64,000 nucleotides of DNA. It comes from Salibacterium aidingense DSM 18341. Its GTDB lineage: Bacteria > Bacillota > Bacilli > Bacillales > Marinococcaceae. Every line of letters starts with the position of its first letter. The stretch's first letter is position 1. Positions 51,802 through 61,866 of the stretch are shown here, one piece after another. The notes beneath the pieces were generated by a model. The model was not told the origin of the DNA, did not search any database, and was given only the letters and a program-made list of their open reading frames with translations. Where the stretch lies: positions 1 to 64,000 of the forward strand of contig NZ_AUCI01000006.1 of assembly GCF_000429685.1 (NCBI RefSeq), in the 5' to 3' direction. The translations under genes and the position numbers were made by a program.

Positions 51802-52295
51802 GGCGACACCACGATCCTTTTGTCATCATCTTCCCCATCTTCAAAGACCACCCCGTCATGTTTATATGTTTTCAAACGGAAATGAGTGGTCGTGGAAATG
51901 ACGGACTCAAGCGTGGATAATTTTTCAGACACGAAACCTGCGATATCGGACATGGTATTGCCGTCTATCACGACCGATAAATCATAGGCACCCGAAACGA
52001 GATACAGCGCCTTCACTTCCGGAAATCGGTAAATCCGCTCTGCTACCTCATCAAAACCAACTCCACGCTGCGGGGTTACTTTCACATCAATCATAGCCGT
52101 AACGCCTTCCCGCTCTTCCACTTTACTCCAGTCCACCACAGCCGCATAGCTGACAATGACGTTTTCTTTTTCTAATTTATTTAAAACCGCCTGTACTTCA
52201 TCCTCTCTTCGATCCACCATTTTGGCCATCGTCGACACATCCAGGCGGCCGTTTTCTTCCACGAGCTGTAAAATTTCAAGTTCATGCGTTTCCAT
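51798..52295 (-). CDS. alaR: Lrp/AsnC family regulator AlaR (YugG-like)
   Basis: 165 residues. The N-terminal winged helix (LEILQLVEENGRLDVSTMAK; EVQAVLNKLEKENVIVSYAA) is followed by an AsnC/RAM ligand domain (VKALYLVSGAYDLSVVIDG). ATG at 52295 follows AAAGGAG. In B. subtilis AlaR activates alaRT in response to alanine. Confidence 0.9.
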   Translation of the reverse strand: METHELEILQLVEENGRLDVSTMAKMVDRREDEVQAVLNKLEKENVIVSYAAVVDWSKVEEREGVTAMIDVKVTPQRGVGFDEVAERIYRFPEVKALYLVSGAYDLSVVIDGNTMSDIAGFVSEKLSTLESVISTTTHFRLKTYKHDGVVFEDGEDDDKRIVVSP

Positions 52296-52447
52296 CTCTG
52301 CCTCTCCTTTCAAGCTCACTGACTGTTATATCTTTTCTCATTACCGTCTATCTTATCATATTAACAAGCCGCGGCGTAATTGTATTTTAGATTTAAAATC
52401 GTGAAGTTCCGGGAATAGTAGGAAAAGAAGAAACGAGGTGATTTATA

Positions 52448-53062
52448 TTGGCTGAAACACTGCCCCACGTAGAAGAAAAATCATCGACAGCCTTACTTAT
52501 TTTAGACATGATCAATGACATGGAATTTGAGGATAGGGATTATTTGTTTCCGCATGCGCTCGATGCAGCGAAAAATATTGCCCAGCTCAAGAAAAGCGTG
52601 AAAGCATATGGAATCCCTGTCATTTATGTCAATGACAATTATGGGCGCTGGCAAAGTGACTTTCAGGAGTTGGTGGCTCACTGCAAACGGGAAGACGTGA
52701 AAGGAAAACCGATTACCGAATGGATCGAACCGGACGACGATGATTATTTTGTATTAAAGCCACAGTTTTCTGCTTTTTTTGCTACGCCGCTGGATTTATT
52801 ACTCGAATATCTGGAAGTGAAAACATTAATCATCACTGGGGTTGCCGGCAATATGTGTGTTCATTTTACTGCAAATGACGCTTACATGCGGCATTATCAA
52901 TTATTTGTGCCCGGGGACTGTACCGCTTCCAACAGCTCCAGGGATAATGAACTGGCCCTGGATTTAATGAACCATGTGTTAAAAGCGGACATTACAAACA
53001 GCAGAGATTACCAATTAGAAGATCTCATTGCCCAAGCACAAAAATATGACAGGGAGAACTAA
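52448..53062 (+). CDS. Isochorismatase-family cysteine hydrolase
   Basis: 204 residues. Catalytic Asp in LLILDMINDMEF, Lys in FVLKPQFSAFF and Cys in GVAGNMCVHFTANDAYMR make the D-K-C triad of the isochorismatase/nicotinamidase superfamily, with the cis-peptide TGVAGN. Substrate unclear; YaaI-like or nicotinamidase-like amidases are possible. TTG start after GAGGTG. Confidence 0.85.
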   Translation: MAETLPHVEEKSSTALLILDMINDMEFEDRDYLFPHALDAAKNIAQLKKSVKAYGIPVIYVNDNYGRWQSDFQELVAHCKREDVKGKPITEWIEPDDDDYFVLKPQFSAFFATPLDLLLEYLEVKTLIITGVAGNMCVHFTANDAYMRHYQLFVPGDCTASNSSRDNELALDLMNHVLKADITNSRDYQLEDLIAQAQKYDREN

Positions 53063-53093
53063 AACGGGGCCGGAACAATACCCTTATAAGATA

Positions 53094-53133
53094 AAAAATT
53101 CCGAACGATTTATAGAAACCGTTCGGAATTTTT
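53094..53133. repeat. Dispersed CCGAACG hairpin, copy 4
   Basis: AAAAATTCCGAACG pairs with CGTTCGGAATTTTT. The left flank GGAACAATACCC resembles the left flank of copy 1 (AGAACAATACAC). It lies just after the isochorismatase-family gene and may end its transcript. Confidence 0.8.
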
Positions 53134-53248
53134 CGTTATCTGCTTTTTGTCGCTCCGTCAACCTACTGTTTAACAATAGAATACGAATTGTTCAGGTTTT
53201 CGCCATTTCTCTTATCTTTTTCCCCGGTTTCGTTTTAACAGAAAGAGA

Positions 53249-53719
53249 TTAAAATACTTTTTTCAATTCTTCTTTATCCTGGGCAAGCCAGTATCTCATC
53301 CATTCTTTTGCATTGTCGAGATGATGCAGTTTTGCCTGGCCGCACTGTTCTTCATTTGCTGCCGGAACTTCATCAAGCGTAAGAGAATATTCCATGGTTT
53401 TTTCAAGAATATCAATGAGCTCTCCAATTTCCGGCTCACCGTTCATGATTAAATAAAAGCCGGTCTGGCACCCCATCGGTGATAAGTCGATCACTTCAAA
53501 ATGAGGATATTCTTCAGCGTACTTTCGGATATTCAAAGCCAACAGGTGCTCCAGCGTATGAATCACAGGCGGTGTCATGTTTTCCTTGTTTGGCTGCCCA
53601 AAACGAATATCAAATTTATTAACAATGCCATCTGTCCCTATCCGCTGAAAACCGGCGTGTCTGACATACGGTGCTTTGACTTTGGTATGATCCAGCTCAA
53701 AACTTTCTACACGTGCCAT
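53249..53719 (-). CDS. luxS: S-ribosylhomocysteine lyase
   Basis: 156 residues. The metal site HTLEHLLA (H-x-x-E-H) and later Cys in [12 protein letters not shown] are present; [15 protein letters not shown] holds the catalytic Cys. Splits S-ribosylhomocysteine to homocysteine and DPD, the AI-2 precursor, as part of SAM recycling. SD AAAGGAG. Confidence 0.96.
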   Translation of the reverse strand: MARVESFELDHTKVKAPYVRHAGFQRIGTDGIVNKFDIRFGQPNKENMTPPVIHTLEHLLALNIRKYAEEYPHFEVIDLSPMGCQTGFYLIMNGEPEIGELIDILEKTMEYSLTLDEVPAANEEQCGQAKLHHLDNAKEWMRYWLAQDKEELKKVF

Positions 53720-53792
53720 TTACAACACTCCTTTGTTTTTTCTCTTCTTTATATCATACAATGCTTTCGTTTCCTTTGGCAATCCACACCGT

Positions 53793-54512
53793 TTATCGAC
53801 GAAAATGACGCCCCATTCCGATTTCGTCTGTGAATATCGCGTCTGCCCCGGATTTCAACAGCCTTTTCCAGCGTTCCGGCCGATTTACCGTCCAGACATA
53901 TACCTTATATTCTTTTCGATGCATCCGTTGAATAAATCGAGGGGTAGCCATCCGAAAATGCGGACATATCACATCGGCTCCTGCTGCTTTCAGCCGTTTT
54001 TCGGGAAAATAATCCCGCCAATAGGAGAAAGGTTTTCCCGGTTGGCTGGAAAATAAAGATTGACCCACGATCAGCGCAGTCTTCACCTTTTTATCCAGTG
54101 CTTTTATCGATCCAATCACTCCCTCTTCAAATGAAGAAAACACGATATTACTGGTGGAAGGCAGGCTGTTCAGCACCTGACGTTCTATTCCTTTTTCTTT
54201 TATTTCAATATTGAATCCTATTCCTTCCTCCAGGAGAGGCAGCACATCGGATAATAAAGCAGGAGTCCATCCTTCTTTCTGTTCGGCGCCTGTTCGAAAT
54301 TCTTCATAGGACATTTCCCGTAACAGCCGGCCGTTCCACCCAGGATTATGGGAGCACACCAGGTTATTATCTTTCATCACTCTAATATCCGTTTCTATCA
54401 TATCAGCGCCAAGACGCGCTGCCCGTTGAAAAGCTGCCAGTGTATTTTCACGGATCAAGTCATTGGTACTTCCACGATGTGCTATGATTACAAAATCGTT
54501 ACCTACTCCCAT
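53793..54512 (-). CDS. Glycerophosphodiester phosphodiesterase
   Basis: 239 residues, no signal peptide, so cytosolic. IIAHRGSTNDLIRENTLAAF, ADMIETDIRVMKDNNLVCSH and FNIEIKEKG carry the His pair and acidic metal ligands of the GDPD barrel; VYVWTVNRPERW closes it. Releases glycerol-3-phosphate from deacylated phospholipids. SD GGGGG before ATG. Confidence 0.9.
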   Translation of the reverse strand: MGVGNDFVIIAHRGSTNDLIRENTLAAFQRAARLGADMIETDIRVMKDNNLVCSHNPGWNGRLLREMSYEEFRTGAEQKEGWTPALLSDVLPLLEEGIGFNIEIKEKGIERQVLNSLPSTSNIVFSSFEEGVIGSIKALDKKVKTALIVGQSLFSSQPGKPFSYWRDYFPEKRLKAAGADVICPHFRMATPRFIQRMHRKEYKVYVWTVNRPERWKRLLKSGADAIFTDEIGMGRHFRR

Positions 54513-54630
54513 GATTCTCGTTACCCCCGAAATGAATGAGATGGATACTTCCCTTATAAATATAATATACCGAAGTCAAGTCATCGACCTTTTTAACAAG
54601 ATTTATACGTAAACTCAAATAAAAACTAAG

Positions 54631-54659
54631 TTGACATACCCTTTCCCTTCCTTTACGAT
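54631..54659 (+). promoter_or_regulatory. Sigma-A promoter of bioY
   Basis: TTGACA and TACGAT are 17 bases apart, about 30 bases before the bioY start. No clear BirA operator half-sites were seen beside it. Confidence 0.6.
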
Positions 54660-54690
54660 GGAAAAAAGAATACAAAAAGGAGCCTGCATA

Positions 54691-55278
54691 ATGACGTTTA
54701 AACCCATCGATATTGTTACTGTCGCTTTATTTGCAGCCTTAATGGGAATTGGAGCAAACATTGCTGCCTTTCTGGTAATCGGCGGGGTTCCTGTGACGCT
54801 GCAGCCAATTATTGCCATTCTCGCCGGTGCCCTGCTTGGCAGCCGCCTCGGCGCTTTCTCGATGATCATATACATGTTGATCGGACTGCTTGGAATGCCG
54901 GTTTTTTCTGAATTTTCCGGAGGCCTCCGCGCCCTCGTAAGTCCCACATTCGGATTTATACTTACGTTTATTATCATGGCTTTTGTTACAGGAAAAATAA
55001 TTGAAAGCAAATCAAATCCCGGTCTTCCTACCTTTCTGACCGCCGCTTTTACAAGCCTGGTTATCAATTATGCTCTCGGGACAACGTATATGTATTACGC
55101 TTATCAATGGATTGCCGAAGCTCCAGAGGGCTTCAATTATTCCATGGTTTGGGGATGGATGGCCCTTCCGCTGGTTAAAGATCTTATTTTAACCGCATTA
55201 ACCGCAGCGGCTGTTCCTAAGTTATACCATCTGCTGCAAAGACAGACAACCCTGAACCCGTCAAAGCGGACCGCCTGA
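54691..55278 (+). CDS. bioY: Biotin ECF transporter S component BioY
   Basis: About 195 residues, six membrane helices. IGGVPVTLQPIIAILAGALL, then GSRLGAFSMIIYMLIGLLGM is the BioY hallmark. Works with shared ECF energising subunits, which are not in this window. ATG at 54691 follows AAAAAGGAG. Confidence 0.92.
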   Translation: MTFKPIDIVTVALFAALMGIGANIAAFLVIGGVPVTLQPIIAILAGALLGSRLGAFSMIIYMLIGLLGMPVFSEFSGGLRALVSPTFGFILTFIIMAFVTGKIIESKSNPGLPTFLTAAFTSLVINYALGTTYMYYAYQWIAEAPEGFNYSMVWGWMALPLVKDLILTALTAAAVPKLYHLLQRQTTLNPSKRTA

Positions 55279-55315
55279 CCTGCTTTTTCCCAGAAGGATA
55301 GCATATTTATCCAAT

Positions 55316-55348
55316 AAAAAAGGAGCCCGTGACCGGGGCTCCTTTTTT
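55316..55348. terminator. Bidirectional terminator, bioY/dctP
   Basis: AAAAAAGGAGCCC pairs with GGGCTCCTTTTTT between convergent genes. Confidence 0.9.
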
Positions 55349-55354
55349 CTACAT

Positions 55355-56473
55355 TTATTCTCCAGTAATTTCTTCAATTTCGGTTTCCAGCTTATCTAAT
55401 ATCTCGCCGGCCTGGTCTCCGGCATTTTCCCGATAGTAGTCACGCATAGGCTGAGCAAGCTCCCGGAAAGCATCCCGCTGTTCCGAAGTCAGTTCTGTCA
55501 CTTCTGTAGGAGTATCTTCATTGTCTTCAATATCAGACAACAGCTCACTATTTAACTCATCCTGCATTTCAAAACCGACATCGCGCATTTCTTCCACCGT
55601 TTCATCAATCATAGCACGAATATCCTCCGGCAGATCGTTATAAAAGCTTGGATTCACCGTCATCATTGCTACGTAGGAGTTATGATTCGAAATTGTCATG
55701 TAATCCTGTACTTCATGATAGGAGGAATCCGCAATAAAGAAAATCGGATTTTCCTGACCGTCGACGGTGCCCTGCTGCAGACCGGTATAAAGGTCCCCGG
55801 CGCTCATAACGGTGGCATCGGCTCCATACTGCTCGTACGACTGCTGGATCAACGGAGAATCCTGTGTTCTCATCGTAAACCCTTCAAAATCGGACGGTTC
55901 AATTAGTTCACTGCTTCCGGTCCACTGCATAAAGCCTTCGGTAAAGAAGGAGAGCGGCAGGATATTCTCTTCTTCATATAATCCGGCAAGGTCTTCATTC
56001 AGGGCCTCACTGGATTCAAGCAGTTCATGGACCTGTTCCTGATTTTCCGGGAGCAGGAACTGAAGAGCAAAAAGCTGGCCCTCTTCCACCATGGTGCCAG
56101 TAAACCCTGGCGAAATGATCGCCATTTCCACCGCTCCACTCTGCAGCTGGCCTACCTGGTCTACTTCTGTACCAAGGCCGCCAAATTCAAATACGTCTAT
56201 CGATATCTGACCGTCTGATTTTTCTTCCAGCCGGCTGGCAAATTCCTCCGCATATTCGTATTGCATTTGTCCTTCATTTTCTTCGGTCACAAAGCGCCAC
56301 TCATAGCTTTCTCCCTCAGCAGCTTCTTCTTCACCGCCTCCACTGTCCGTATCTCCACCGGTATCCCCTTCACTGTCTCCTCCTTCATCAGACCCGCCTC
56401 CGCCGCAAGCAGCAAGGACGAGCGATGAAGTAAGTGCTGTACTTAAAAGCCAGCTGAATTTCCTTTTTTTCAT
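55355..56473 (-). CDS. dctP: TRAP transporter substrate-binding lipoprotein DctP
   Basis: About 372 residues. Signal peptide with lipobox LAACGGGG, a very acidic Gly/Asp/Glu-rich linker (residues about 28-55), then the DctP fold (GGLGTEVDQVGQLQSGAVEM; SAGDLYTGLQQGTVDGQENP). Third gene of the dctQ-dctM-dctP set. Probably binds a C4-dicarboxylate or related acid. ATG at 56473 after AAGGGGG. Confidence 0.9.
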   Translation of the reverse strand: MKKRKFSWLLSTALTSSLVLAACGGGGSDEGGDSEGDTGGDTDSGGGEEEAAEGESYEWRFVTEENEGQMQYEYAEEFASRLEEKSDGQISIDVFEFGGLGTEVDQVGQLQSGAVEMAIISPGFTGTMVEEGQLFALQFLLPENQEQVHELLESSEALNEDLAGLYEEENILPLSFFTEGFMQWTGSSELIEPSDFEGFTMRTQDSPLIQQSYEQYGADATVMSAGDLYTGLQQGTVDGQENPIFFIADSSYHEVQDYMTISNHNSYVAMMTVNPSFYNDLPEDIRAMIDETVEEMRDVGFEMQDELNSELLSDIEDNEDTPTEVTELTSEQRDAFRELAQPMRDYYRENAGDQAGEILDKLETEIEEITGE

Positions 56474-56522
56474 AAATTTTTCCCCCTTCAACTTATTTAA
56501 ATCTATATCTCAACTTCCTGCA

Positions 56523-57794
56523 TTACTCAGGCAGCAGGAAGAGAGAAATCTCTGGAAAAATAATCAATAAAATACAAACAATCAGCATCATAATGATAAA
56601 CGGCGGTGTTCCCCTTATCGTATCAAGGTAGGAACGGTTAAATACTGCACTGGCCGTAAAGATATCCACTCCAAACGGCGGTGTCGCCGATCCCAGAGCG
56701 GCCTGGAACGTAACAATAACCCCAAGATGGACCGGATCAATACCTGCGGCAGCTGCAGCTGGTTGAAAAATAGGTGTTAAAATCAAGATGACTACAATCG
56801 GATCTACAAACATACAGCCGACAAAAAAGAATATGGAGACAATGATCAGTACTTCTATCGGGCCGGGGTCGCCGGAAAGAAATGTATCGGCAATCAATCC
56901 GGGGATGCCGGTAATCCCAAGCGTAAAGGCAAATGCCTGGCCTCCGGCAACCAGTATAAATACAGCAGAAGTAATCAATCCGGTTGAAAGAGCCACACTC
57001 GGTACTTTCTTTATACTAAACGAACGAAAAACCAAAAGCTCCAATATCAGAGCATACAGAACAGAGACACCGGCTGCTTCTGTTGGAGTGAAAAACCCGC
57101 TGTAAATCCCGCCAATAATAATGACCGGAAACATCAAAGGCAATACAGCTCTCCACGTGAATTGAAGCCGTTGGTTCCATGTCGCTTTATCTGCCAGCGG
57201 AATATTATATAAACGGGCGTGTATGTATGCGTATATTGCGAAAAATGCAAATATTAATAATCCCGGCCCGATTCCGGCAATGAACAAATCACCAACCGAA
57301 GTCCGCGAAATTAACCCGTATATGATCATACCGATACTTGGAGGTACCAGCAATGCCACATCACTGGCGTTAATGATCAGCGCAATGGCTGTTGAATCTT
57401 TATAACCCACTTTTAATAACCGTTCCCGCATCGGGGTTCCGATTGCAACGACTGTTCCCTGCGTCGACCCTGAAATCGAACCGAATAACGTGCAGGCCGC
57501 AGCTGTGGTTATCGCATATCCGCCCCGCAGGTGTCCGACAAACGCTCCGACAAAATCAAGGAGACGGTTGGACGTCTTCCCCATCGACATTATATCTGCT
57601 GCAAAGATAAATAAAGGGACGGCAAGCAGGATAGGTTCCGAGATACCGCTCATCATCTGCTGAATCATCAGAAATGGTTCCACCTGCGGCAGGAAAAATA
57701 ACACAACCATAAGCGGAGCCAGAATAAGAGGGATCATCATCGGAAAACCGAGCATCAAAAACACAAATAAAATAATTAATAATGTCGTAACCAT
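56523..57794 (-). CDS. dctM: TRAP transporter large permease DctM
   Basis: 423 residues, about 12 helices. SAPILLAVPLFIFAADIMS-like region (seen as EPILLAVPLFIFAADIMS), GSISGSTQGTVVAIGTPMRE and the PPSIGMIIYGLISRTSVGD motif are typical of DctM. Works with DctQ and DctP; Na+-driven. SD GAGGAAT. Confidence 0.92.
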   Translation of the reverse strand: MVTTLLIILFVFLMLGFPMMIPLILAPLMVVLFFLPQVEPFLMIQQMMSGISEPILLAVPLFIFAADIMSMGKTSNRLLDFVGAFVGHLRGGYAITTAAACTLFGSISGSTQGTVVAIGTPMRERLLKVGYKDSTAIALIINASDVALLVPPSIGMIIYGLISRTSVGDLFIAGIGPGLLIFAFFAIYAYIHARLYNIPLADKATWNQRLQFTWRAVLPLMFPVIIIGGIYSGFFTPTEAAGVSVLYALILELLVFRSFSIKKVPSVALSTGLITSAVFILVAGGQAFAFTLGITGIPGLIADTFLSGDPGPIEVLIIVSIFFFVGCMFVDPIVVILILTPIFQPAAAAAGIDPVHLGVIVTFQAALGSATPPFGVDIFTASAVFNRSYLDTIRGTPPFIIMMLIVCILLIIFPEISLFLLPE

Positions 57795-57821
57795 CTGCTA
57801 TTCCTCGCTATTCTGTGTAAT

Positions 57822-58364
57822 TTACGTGGAACTCTGCTGTTCTACTTCCTCTTCTGAGTGGTAATCCTTGCGCTCTGCTGCCAGATAGACGTCTTTATTT
57901 CTGACATTCACCCAGAAGTTGCGGAGAAACTGAATGCCGCCCAGGGCGAAACCGATCGGCGCCCATATATTCATCCAGTAGTATGGAATCCGCAGTGCAG
58001 AAGTAACCCTTCCGGAAGTAGACTGTACATACTCATAAGAAAAATAGGCCATGGCAAAAAGTATGAAAGCTGTGATAAAGGGTATCGCTGTAGCCAGCGT
58101 TTTCCGGAAGGCAAAAGGCACATTATCAAACAGCGCAGACATCGTAATATGTCGTCCTTTTCTTGCTACATAACTGATTCCCATGAAGGTAGCAATGTAT
58201 AAGGAAAGTTCACTGATCTCTTCAGCAAATGCCCAGCTGTTGCTGAAAAAATTACGGCTGATCGCATTTCCGGCAACCATCACCGTTATTGTTATTATAG
58301 CAAAGCTTAATATAAACTCTTCTAACCTGCTTAATCCTTTATCGAGACTTTTTAATAGTTTCAT
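57822..58364 (-). CDS. dctQ: TRAP transporter small permease DctQ
   Basis: 180 residues, four helices. WAFAEEISELSLYIATFMGI, then SYVARKGRHITMSALFD is the DctQ pattern. First gene of the operon. A palindrome about 290 bases upstream may be its operator. No regulator or two-component system is next to it. Confidence 0.88.
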   Translation of the reverse strand: MKLLKSLDKGLSRLEEFILSFAIITITVMVAGNAISRNFFSNSWAFAEEISELSLYIATFMGISYVARKGRHITMSALFDNVPFAFRKTLATAIPFITAFILFAMAYFSYEYVQSTSGRVTSALRIPYYWMNIWAPIGFALGGIQFLRNFWVNVRNKDVYLAAERKDYHSEEEVEQQSST

Positions 58365-58809
58365 TGATCATCAGCATCCATTCTCCAAAAGAATTCGAGC
58401 GCTTGTTCGAAAAAAGCAAGATGCTTATCATCTTACTGGTAAATGCCTGCTTATTCAAACATTATTATCACGGATATCCGCTTATATACAAGAGAGAATC
58501 AGGATAAGCTTCAAAGAGACCATCGTATCTGTAACATTCCTGAAACAAATCCGCTCCTTTCCTTCCTGATCCATGTAAAAATAAAACAATAAAACGCTGG
58601 CCGCTCTTCCTATGATACAATAATGTATGTGGAACAATGCCATCCAAGTATCCTATCTATAGGATGGACCAATTTTCAAAAATGTGCAAAAAATTCAGAT
58701 ATACAATAGTATAACAGCACAATACAAATTAATAAAGGATTACCTCATCAATCTGTTACCATCTACAGAAGGAAACCATGTTTTATAAGCGAAAGGACGT
58801 TCTCGGACT
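58365..58809. other. Gap with a 16-bp palindrome upstream of dctQ
   Basis: No gene on either strand. ATCCTAT-CT-ATAGGAT at 58650-58665 is a perfect inverted repeat, and a partial half-site CATCCAAG lies just before it. It could be the operator of the TRAP operon or of yuiD. The rest holds the two divergent promoters, not fixed. Confidence 0.55.
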
Positions 58810-59289
58810 ATGGAACTATTGAGCAATTTCCCATTATGGGCCGCGTTATTTTCTATTCTATTCGCCCAGGTTATTAAAATTCCACTAGCGTACATGGCAT
58901 CAAAAAAATGGGACTTTACTTTAGTAACAAGTACAGGAGGCATGCCCAGCTCTCATTCTGCTGCGGTTACTTCCGTTTCTGTTGCAATTGGTCTCGAACA
59001 CGGTTTTGATTCCAGTTTCTTTGCCATCTGTATGGTATTTGGTGTTATTGTTTTATTTGACGCTACCGGCGTAAGACGCCATGCTGGTTATCATGCCACC
59101 GTACTGAATCAATTGGTGGTGGATTTCAACAAATTTGTGACGGAAGCTAAATCCTGGCAGAAAAAAGAAGAGACAGAGAAACGCGAAGAACTGAAAGAGT
59201 TACTCGGCCACCAGCCGATCGAGGTTTTTTTCGGCTGTGTTGTCGGATTAATTATAGCTATGCTCGGCCATTACTACATTGTTGTTTGA
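58810..59289 (+). CDS. yuiD: YuiD family membrane protein (DUF212)
   Basis: 159 residues, about four helices. VTSTGGMPSSHSAAVTSVSV and DATGVRRHAGYHATVLNQLV match the DUF212/YuiD family, distantly related to PAP2 phosphatases; GMPSSHSA carries the conserved Ser-His. Substrate unknown. SD AAAGGA. Confidence 0.88.
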   Translation: MELLSNFPLWAALFSILFAQVIKIPLAYMASKKWDFTLVTSTGGMPSSHSAAVTSVSVAIGLEHGFDSSFFAICMVFGVIVLFDATGVRRHAGYHATVLNQLVVDFNKFVTEAKSWQKKEETEKREELKELLGHQPIEVFFGCVVGLIIAMLGHYYIVV

Positions 59290-59301
59290 AATACTGCTTT
59301 A

Positions 59302-59964
59302 TCATAAAGAAGGGGACGGCTGGAATACCGGCAGCCCCCCTTCTTTATTTATAGCATCTAATTCTGATTCCGTTAATGATCCGTCGCCCTCTTGCAATAC
59401 GTGGACTTTGATCTTACGTTTTCCCCATTCTTCATATACGTCCTCCACAGAGTCATAGTAAAGGTCAAGCTTCTTTCCTTTTATTGCAGAACCTGTATCG
59501 GCTACGATTCCATATCCATACTCCGGAATATACAGTATTGTTCCAATGGGAAAGACGGCGGGATCAGCAGCTACCGTCGAAACCTGGTCCCGCCTGACTT
59601 TTACCCCGGAATAGGTTACACCATAACCAGGATGTTCCTCTGTTTTTCCTGTCGATTCATATCCCGCTGTATATCCAGTGGCGGTTACCATTTCGGTAAG
59701 TCCGTCCTCCACTTTAAAAAGCAGCTCCGCTTCCGGCATATTTTCTTTCGTTTGCGCCGGAACTTCCTTTTTAAAATATTCCGAGTTTGTTTTCATTGGT
59801 AGGTGTCTGCTATCCCGTTCCCCCTGGGATGGCTTTTGCATGTAGTCATAGAAATAACCCGGGAGTTCCTGGGCGTTAACGTTAGTAATATAGGAAGCTG
59901 TAGTAATAACAGCTAATCCAAACAAAATCACCATAAGTAATCTTCGAATTATGCTGCTTGGCAT
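59302..59964 (-). CDS. yuiC: 3D-domain cell wall protein YuiC
   Basis: About 220 residues. Membrane anchor or signal segment ([18 protein letters not shown]), a linker, and a C-terminal 3D domain with its three Asp: ATGYTAG-type start ([13 protein letters not shown]), [17 protein letters not shown], and [20 protein letters not shown]. Related to MltA-like and stationary-phase survival muralytic enzymes. ATG at 59964 follows GAGAGGAG. Confidence 0.88.
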   Translation of the reverse strand: MPSSIIRRLLMVILFGLAVITTASYITNVNAQELPGYFYDYMQKPSQGERDSRHLPMKTNSEYFKKEVPAQTKENMPEAELLFKVEDGLTEMVTATGYTAGYESTGKTEEHPGYGVTYSGVKVRRDQVSTVAADPAVFPIGTILYIPEYGYGIVADTGSAIKGKKLDLYYDSVEDVYEEWGKRKIKVHVLQEGDGSLTESELDAINKEGGLPVFQPSPSL

Positions 59965-60040
59965 AGAGATCACTCCTCTCACCAAAACAGCATTTCCAGA
60001 AACAGATAATATTATTCTCAGCAGCTTATCTATACAAAAT

Positions 60041-60108
60041 AAAAACTGTTCTCACAGCCGCAATTCGTCCTGCCTCATGACGAAACTGCCTCTGTAAAGA
60101 ACAGTTTA
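60041..60108 (-). terminator. Terminator of yuiB
   Basis: On the minus strand AAACTGTTCT and AGAACAGTTT bracket a long loop with inner pairing, then TTATTTTG. Confidence 0.65.
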
Positions 60109-60438
60109 TTAAAACATTTGATACCCTCTATTCCGAAGCATTCTTATCGCGATACCAGCTAAAACCGCTCCAATGAATCCACTTACGAGTATCAGGGCGT
60201 CCACCATCTGGAGAGCGGCTATGTCTCTGCCCAATGCCTGAAAGGAGGAAACAGGAGATAAAATATAATCGAATATTCCCACTTCATCGATAATCCATAC
60301 GACAATAATGGGATAAACCACCGCGATGATCCACGTCGAGCGTAAGATCATATTTAATAAAAATCCTATTCCAAAAAAGAGCAGCAAAAACAGCATCATC
60401 GAAATAATGAGCTGAGGTAAACTCTCAATCCCGGTCAC
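60109..60438 (-). CDS. yuiB: YuiB-like membrane protein
   Basis: 109 residues, three membrane helices: LIISMMLFLLLFFGIGFLLN, WIIAVVYPIIVVWIIDEVGI and a Gly-rich third. Matches the YuiB family of unknown role, with conserved placement beside yumB. GTG start after GGAGGTGAG. Confidence 0.85.
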   Translation of the reverse strand: MTGIESLPQLIISMMLFLLLFFGIGFLLNMILRSTWIIAVVYPIIVVWIIDEVGIFDYILSPVSSFQALGRDIAALQMVDALILVSGFIGAVLAGIAIRMLRNRGYQMF

Positions 60439-60567
60439 TTACAGTCTCACCTCCAGCAATTAAAGCACTGCTTTTCAAAATAGTATTATACAATATAATT
60501 ATGACGTTTATGTGACGAACCGGAAAGGCCCTGCGGCAAATTTTTAACCGCAGGGCCTGTATTATGC

Positions 60568-61773
60568 TTAAAGTGGGTTTTTCCCTTTTTTCAGCATGAG
60601 GCCGGCGCCCCCGAGAATCCATAAATACCGGTTATCAATCATTTTTTTCATGAAGTTTGCTGAGGTACCGTACAGCTTTTTATTGCCTACCACACCGATT
60701 GCTTCTTTTCCGCCAAGAGAAGCTACCGTCCCTTTAATGTCCGGGGTAAATTCCTGCAGTTCTCCCCCTTTAATCAGGGCCAGGAGGTTTTTCGATACAG
60801 TCTCTGCCTGCTGCATGGCAATCTGAGCCGTTGGCGGATAAGGGCGTTCGGTTTCTTCATTAATCATAAGCGAGCAGTCCCCAATAATGAATATATTATC
60901 TTCTCCCGGTGCACGAAGATCTTTCTCTACTTTTACCCGTCCGCGCATGTTTTCAAAGCCGGACTTTTCAATAACAGGATGTCCGCGTACGCCTGTTGCC
61001 CAGATGACAGTCTGTGACTTAATTTCTTCTCCGTCTTTCAGAACCACCCCGTCTGCGGTCACCTCACTGATCGGCTTGTTAATCTTAAATTCTACGCCGC
61101 GGTTCTCAAGCAGGTTCATGGCATACTCCACCAGCTCCGGGTCAAATCCAGGCAGTGCCGTTGGAGCCGCTTCGATAACATACATTTTGACTTTATTCTT
61201 CGGAACATCGTAATCTTTGCAGAGTTCAGGGATCCGTTCACTCAGCTCTCCGATAAATTCCATGCCGGTAAACCCTGCCCCGGCTACAACAAATGTCAGA
61301 TAATCATCACGTGGTTCCGGTTCGTTGTTGTACTTGGCGAACAGGTATTCAATATGTTCTTTCATTTCCCGGACACCATTCACGGTCCATTTACTAAAGG
61401 CATGTTCAAATACACCTTCGACCCCAAAGGTTTCCGGAACGGCTCCAAGGGCCGTAACCAAGTAGTCAAATTCCATTTCGCCTGTTTCTTTCAGGATGAC
61501 CTTGTTTTCTTCTTTCTTAATTTCTTCCACTTCATCCTGAAGGAAATGAATTTTATTGCGGTTGATAACGGAATCCACCGGCATCCGTGTGCGGTCCGGG
61601 TGCATCGTTCCCGCAGCTGGTTCATGAAGCCAGGTGGTTTGATAATGATAGTTATGTTTGCTGATTAAGGTTACATTTGCGTCACTGTGTCCGAATTCTT
61701 TCGCAATCTTTGTGGCCGTAACCATTCCGCCGTAACCTGCGCCTAAAATTAGTATGGTTGGTTTGGTCGCCAT
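60568..61773 (-). CDS. yumB: NADH dehydrogenase type 2 (YumB-like)
   Basis: About 401 residues. FAD motif [22 protein letters not shown] motif [16 protein letters not shown] and the [15 protein letters not shown] region near the quinone end. Oxidises NADH and passes electrons to menaquinone without pumping. A hairpin GGCCCTGCGG / CCGCAGGGCC follows at 60527-60557. ATG at 61773 ([10 protein letters not shown]) is preferred; two other starts lie within six codons. Confidence 0.9.
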   Translation of the reverse strand: MATKPTILILGAGYGGMVTATKIAKEFGHSDANVTLISKHNYHYQTTWLHEPAAGTMHPDRTRMPVDSVINRNKIHFLQDEVEEIKKEENKVILKETGEMEFDYLVTALGAVPETFGVEGVFEHAFSKWTVNGVREMKEHIEYLFAKYNNEPEPRDDYLTFVVAGAGFTGMEFIGELSERIPELCKDYDVPKNKVKMYVIEAAPTALPGFDPELVEYAMNLLENRGVEFKINKPISEVTADGVVLKDGEEIKSQTVIWATGVRGHPVIEKSGFENMRGRVKVEKDLRAPGEDNIFIIGDCSLMINEETERPYPPTAQIAMQQAETVSKNLLALIKGGELQEFTPDIKGTVASLGGKEAIGVVGNKKLYGTSANFMKKMIDNRYLWILGGAGLMLKKGKNPL

Positions 61774-61850
61774 TGTCATCACATCCAATTTTAAATTATC
61801 GTCATTCTTATCCTACCCGAATTGCTGTGAAGCATTTAATATAACCCGCA

Positions 61851-61866
61851 TGTGATTCATTTCACG
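61851..61866. promoter_or_regulatory. Candidate redox operator upstream of yumB
   Basis: TGTGA-TTCATT-TCACG has the FNR/CRP spacing (TGTGA-N6-TCACA with one mismatch) and also resembles a weak Rex box. It lies about 80 bases before an NADH dehydrogenase gene, where Rex or Fnr control is plausible. Confidence 0.45.

Noticed and set aside
54590-54660. BirA operator before bioY
   Set aside because: Half-sites resembling TTAAC and GTTGACA are present but with wrong spacing and poor symmetry.
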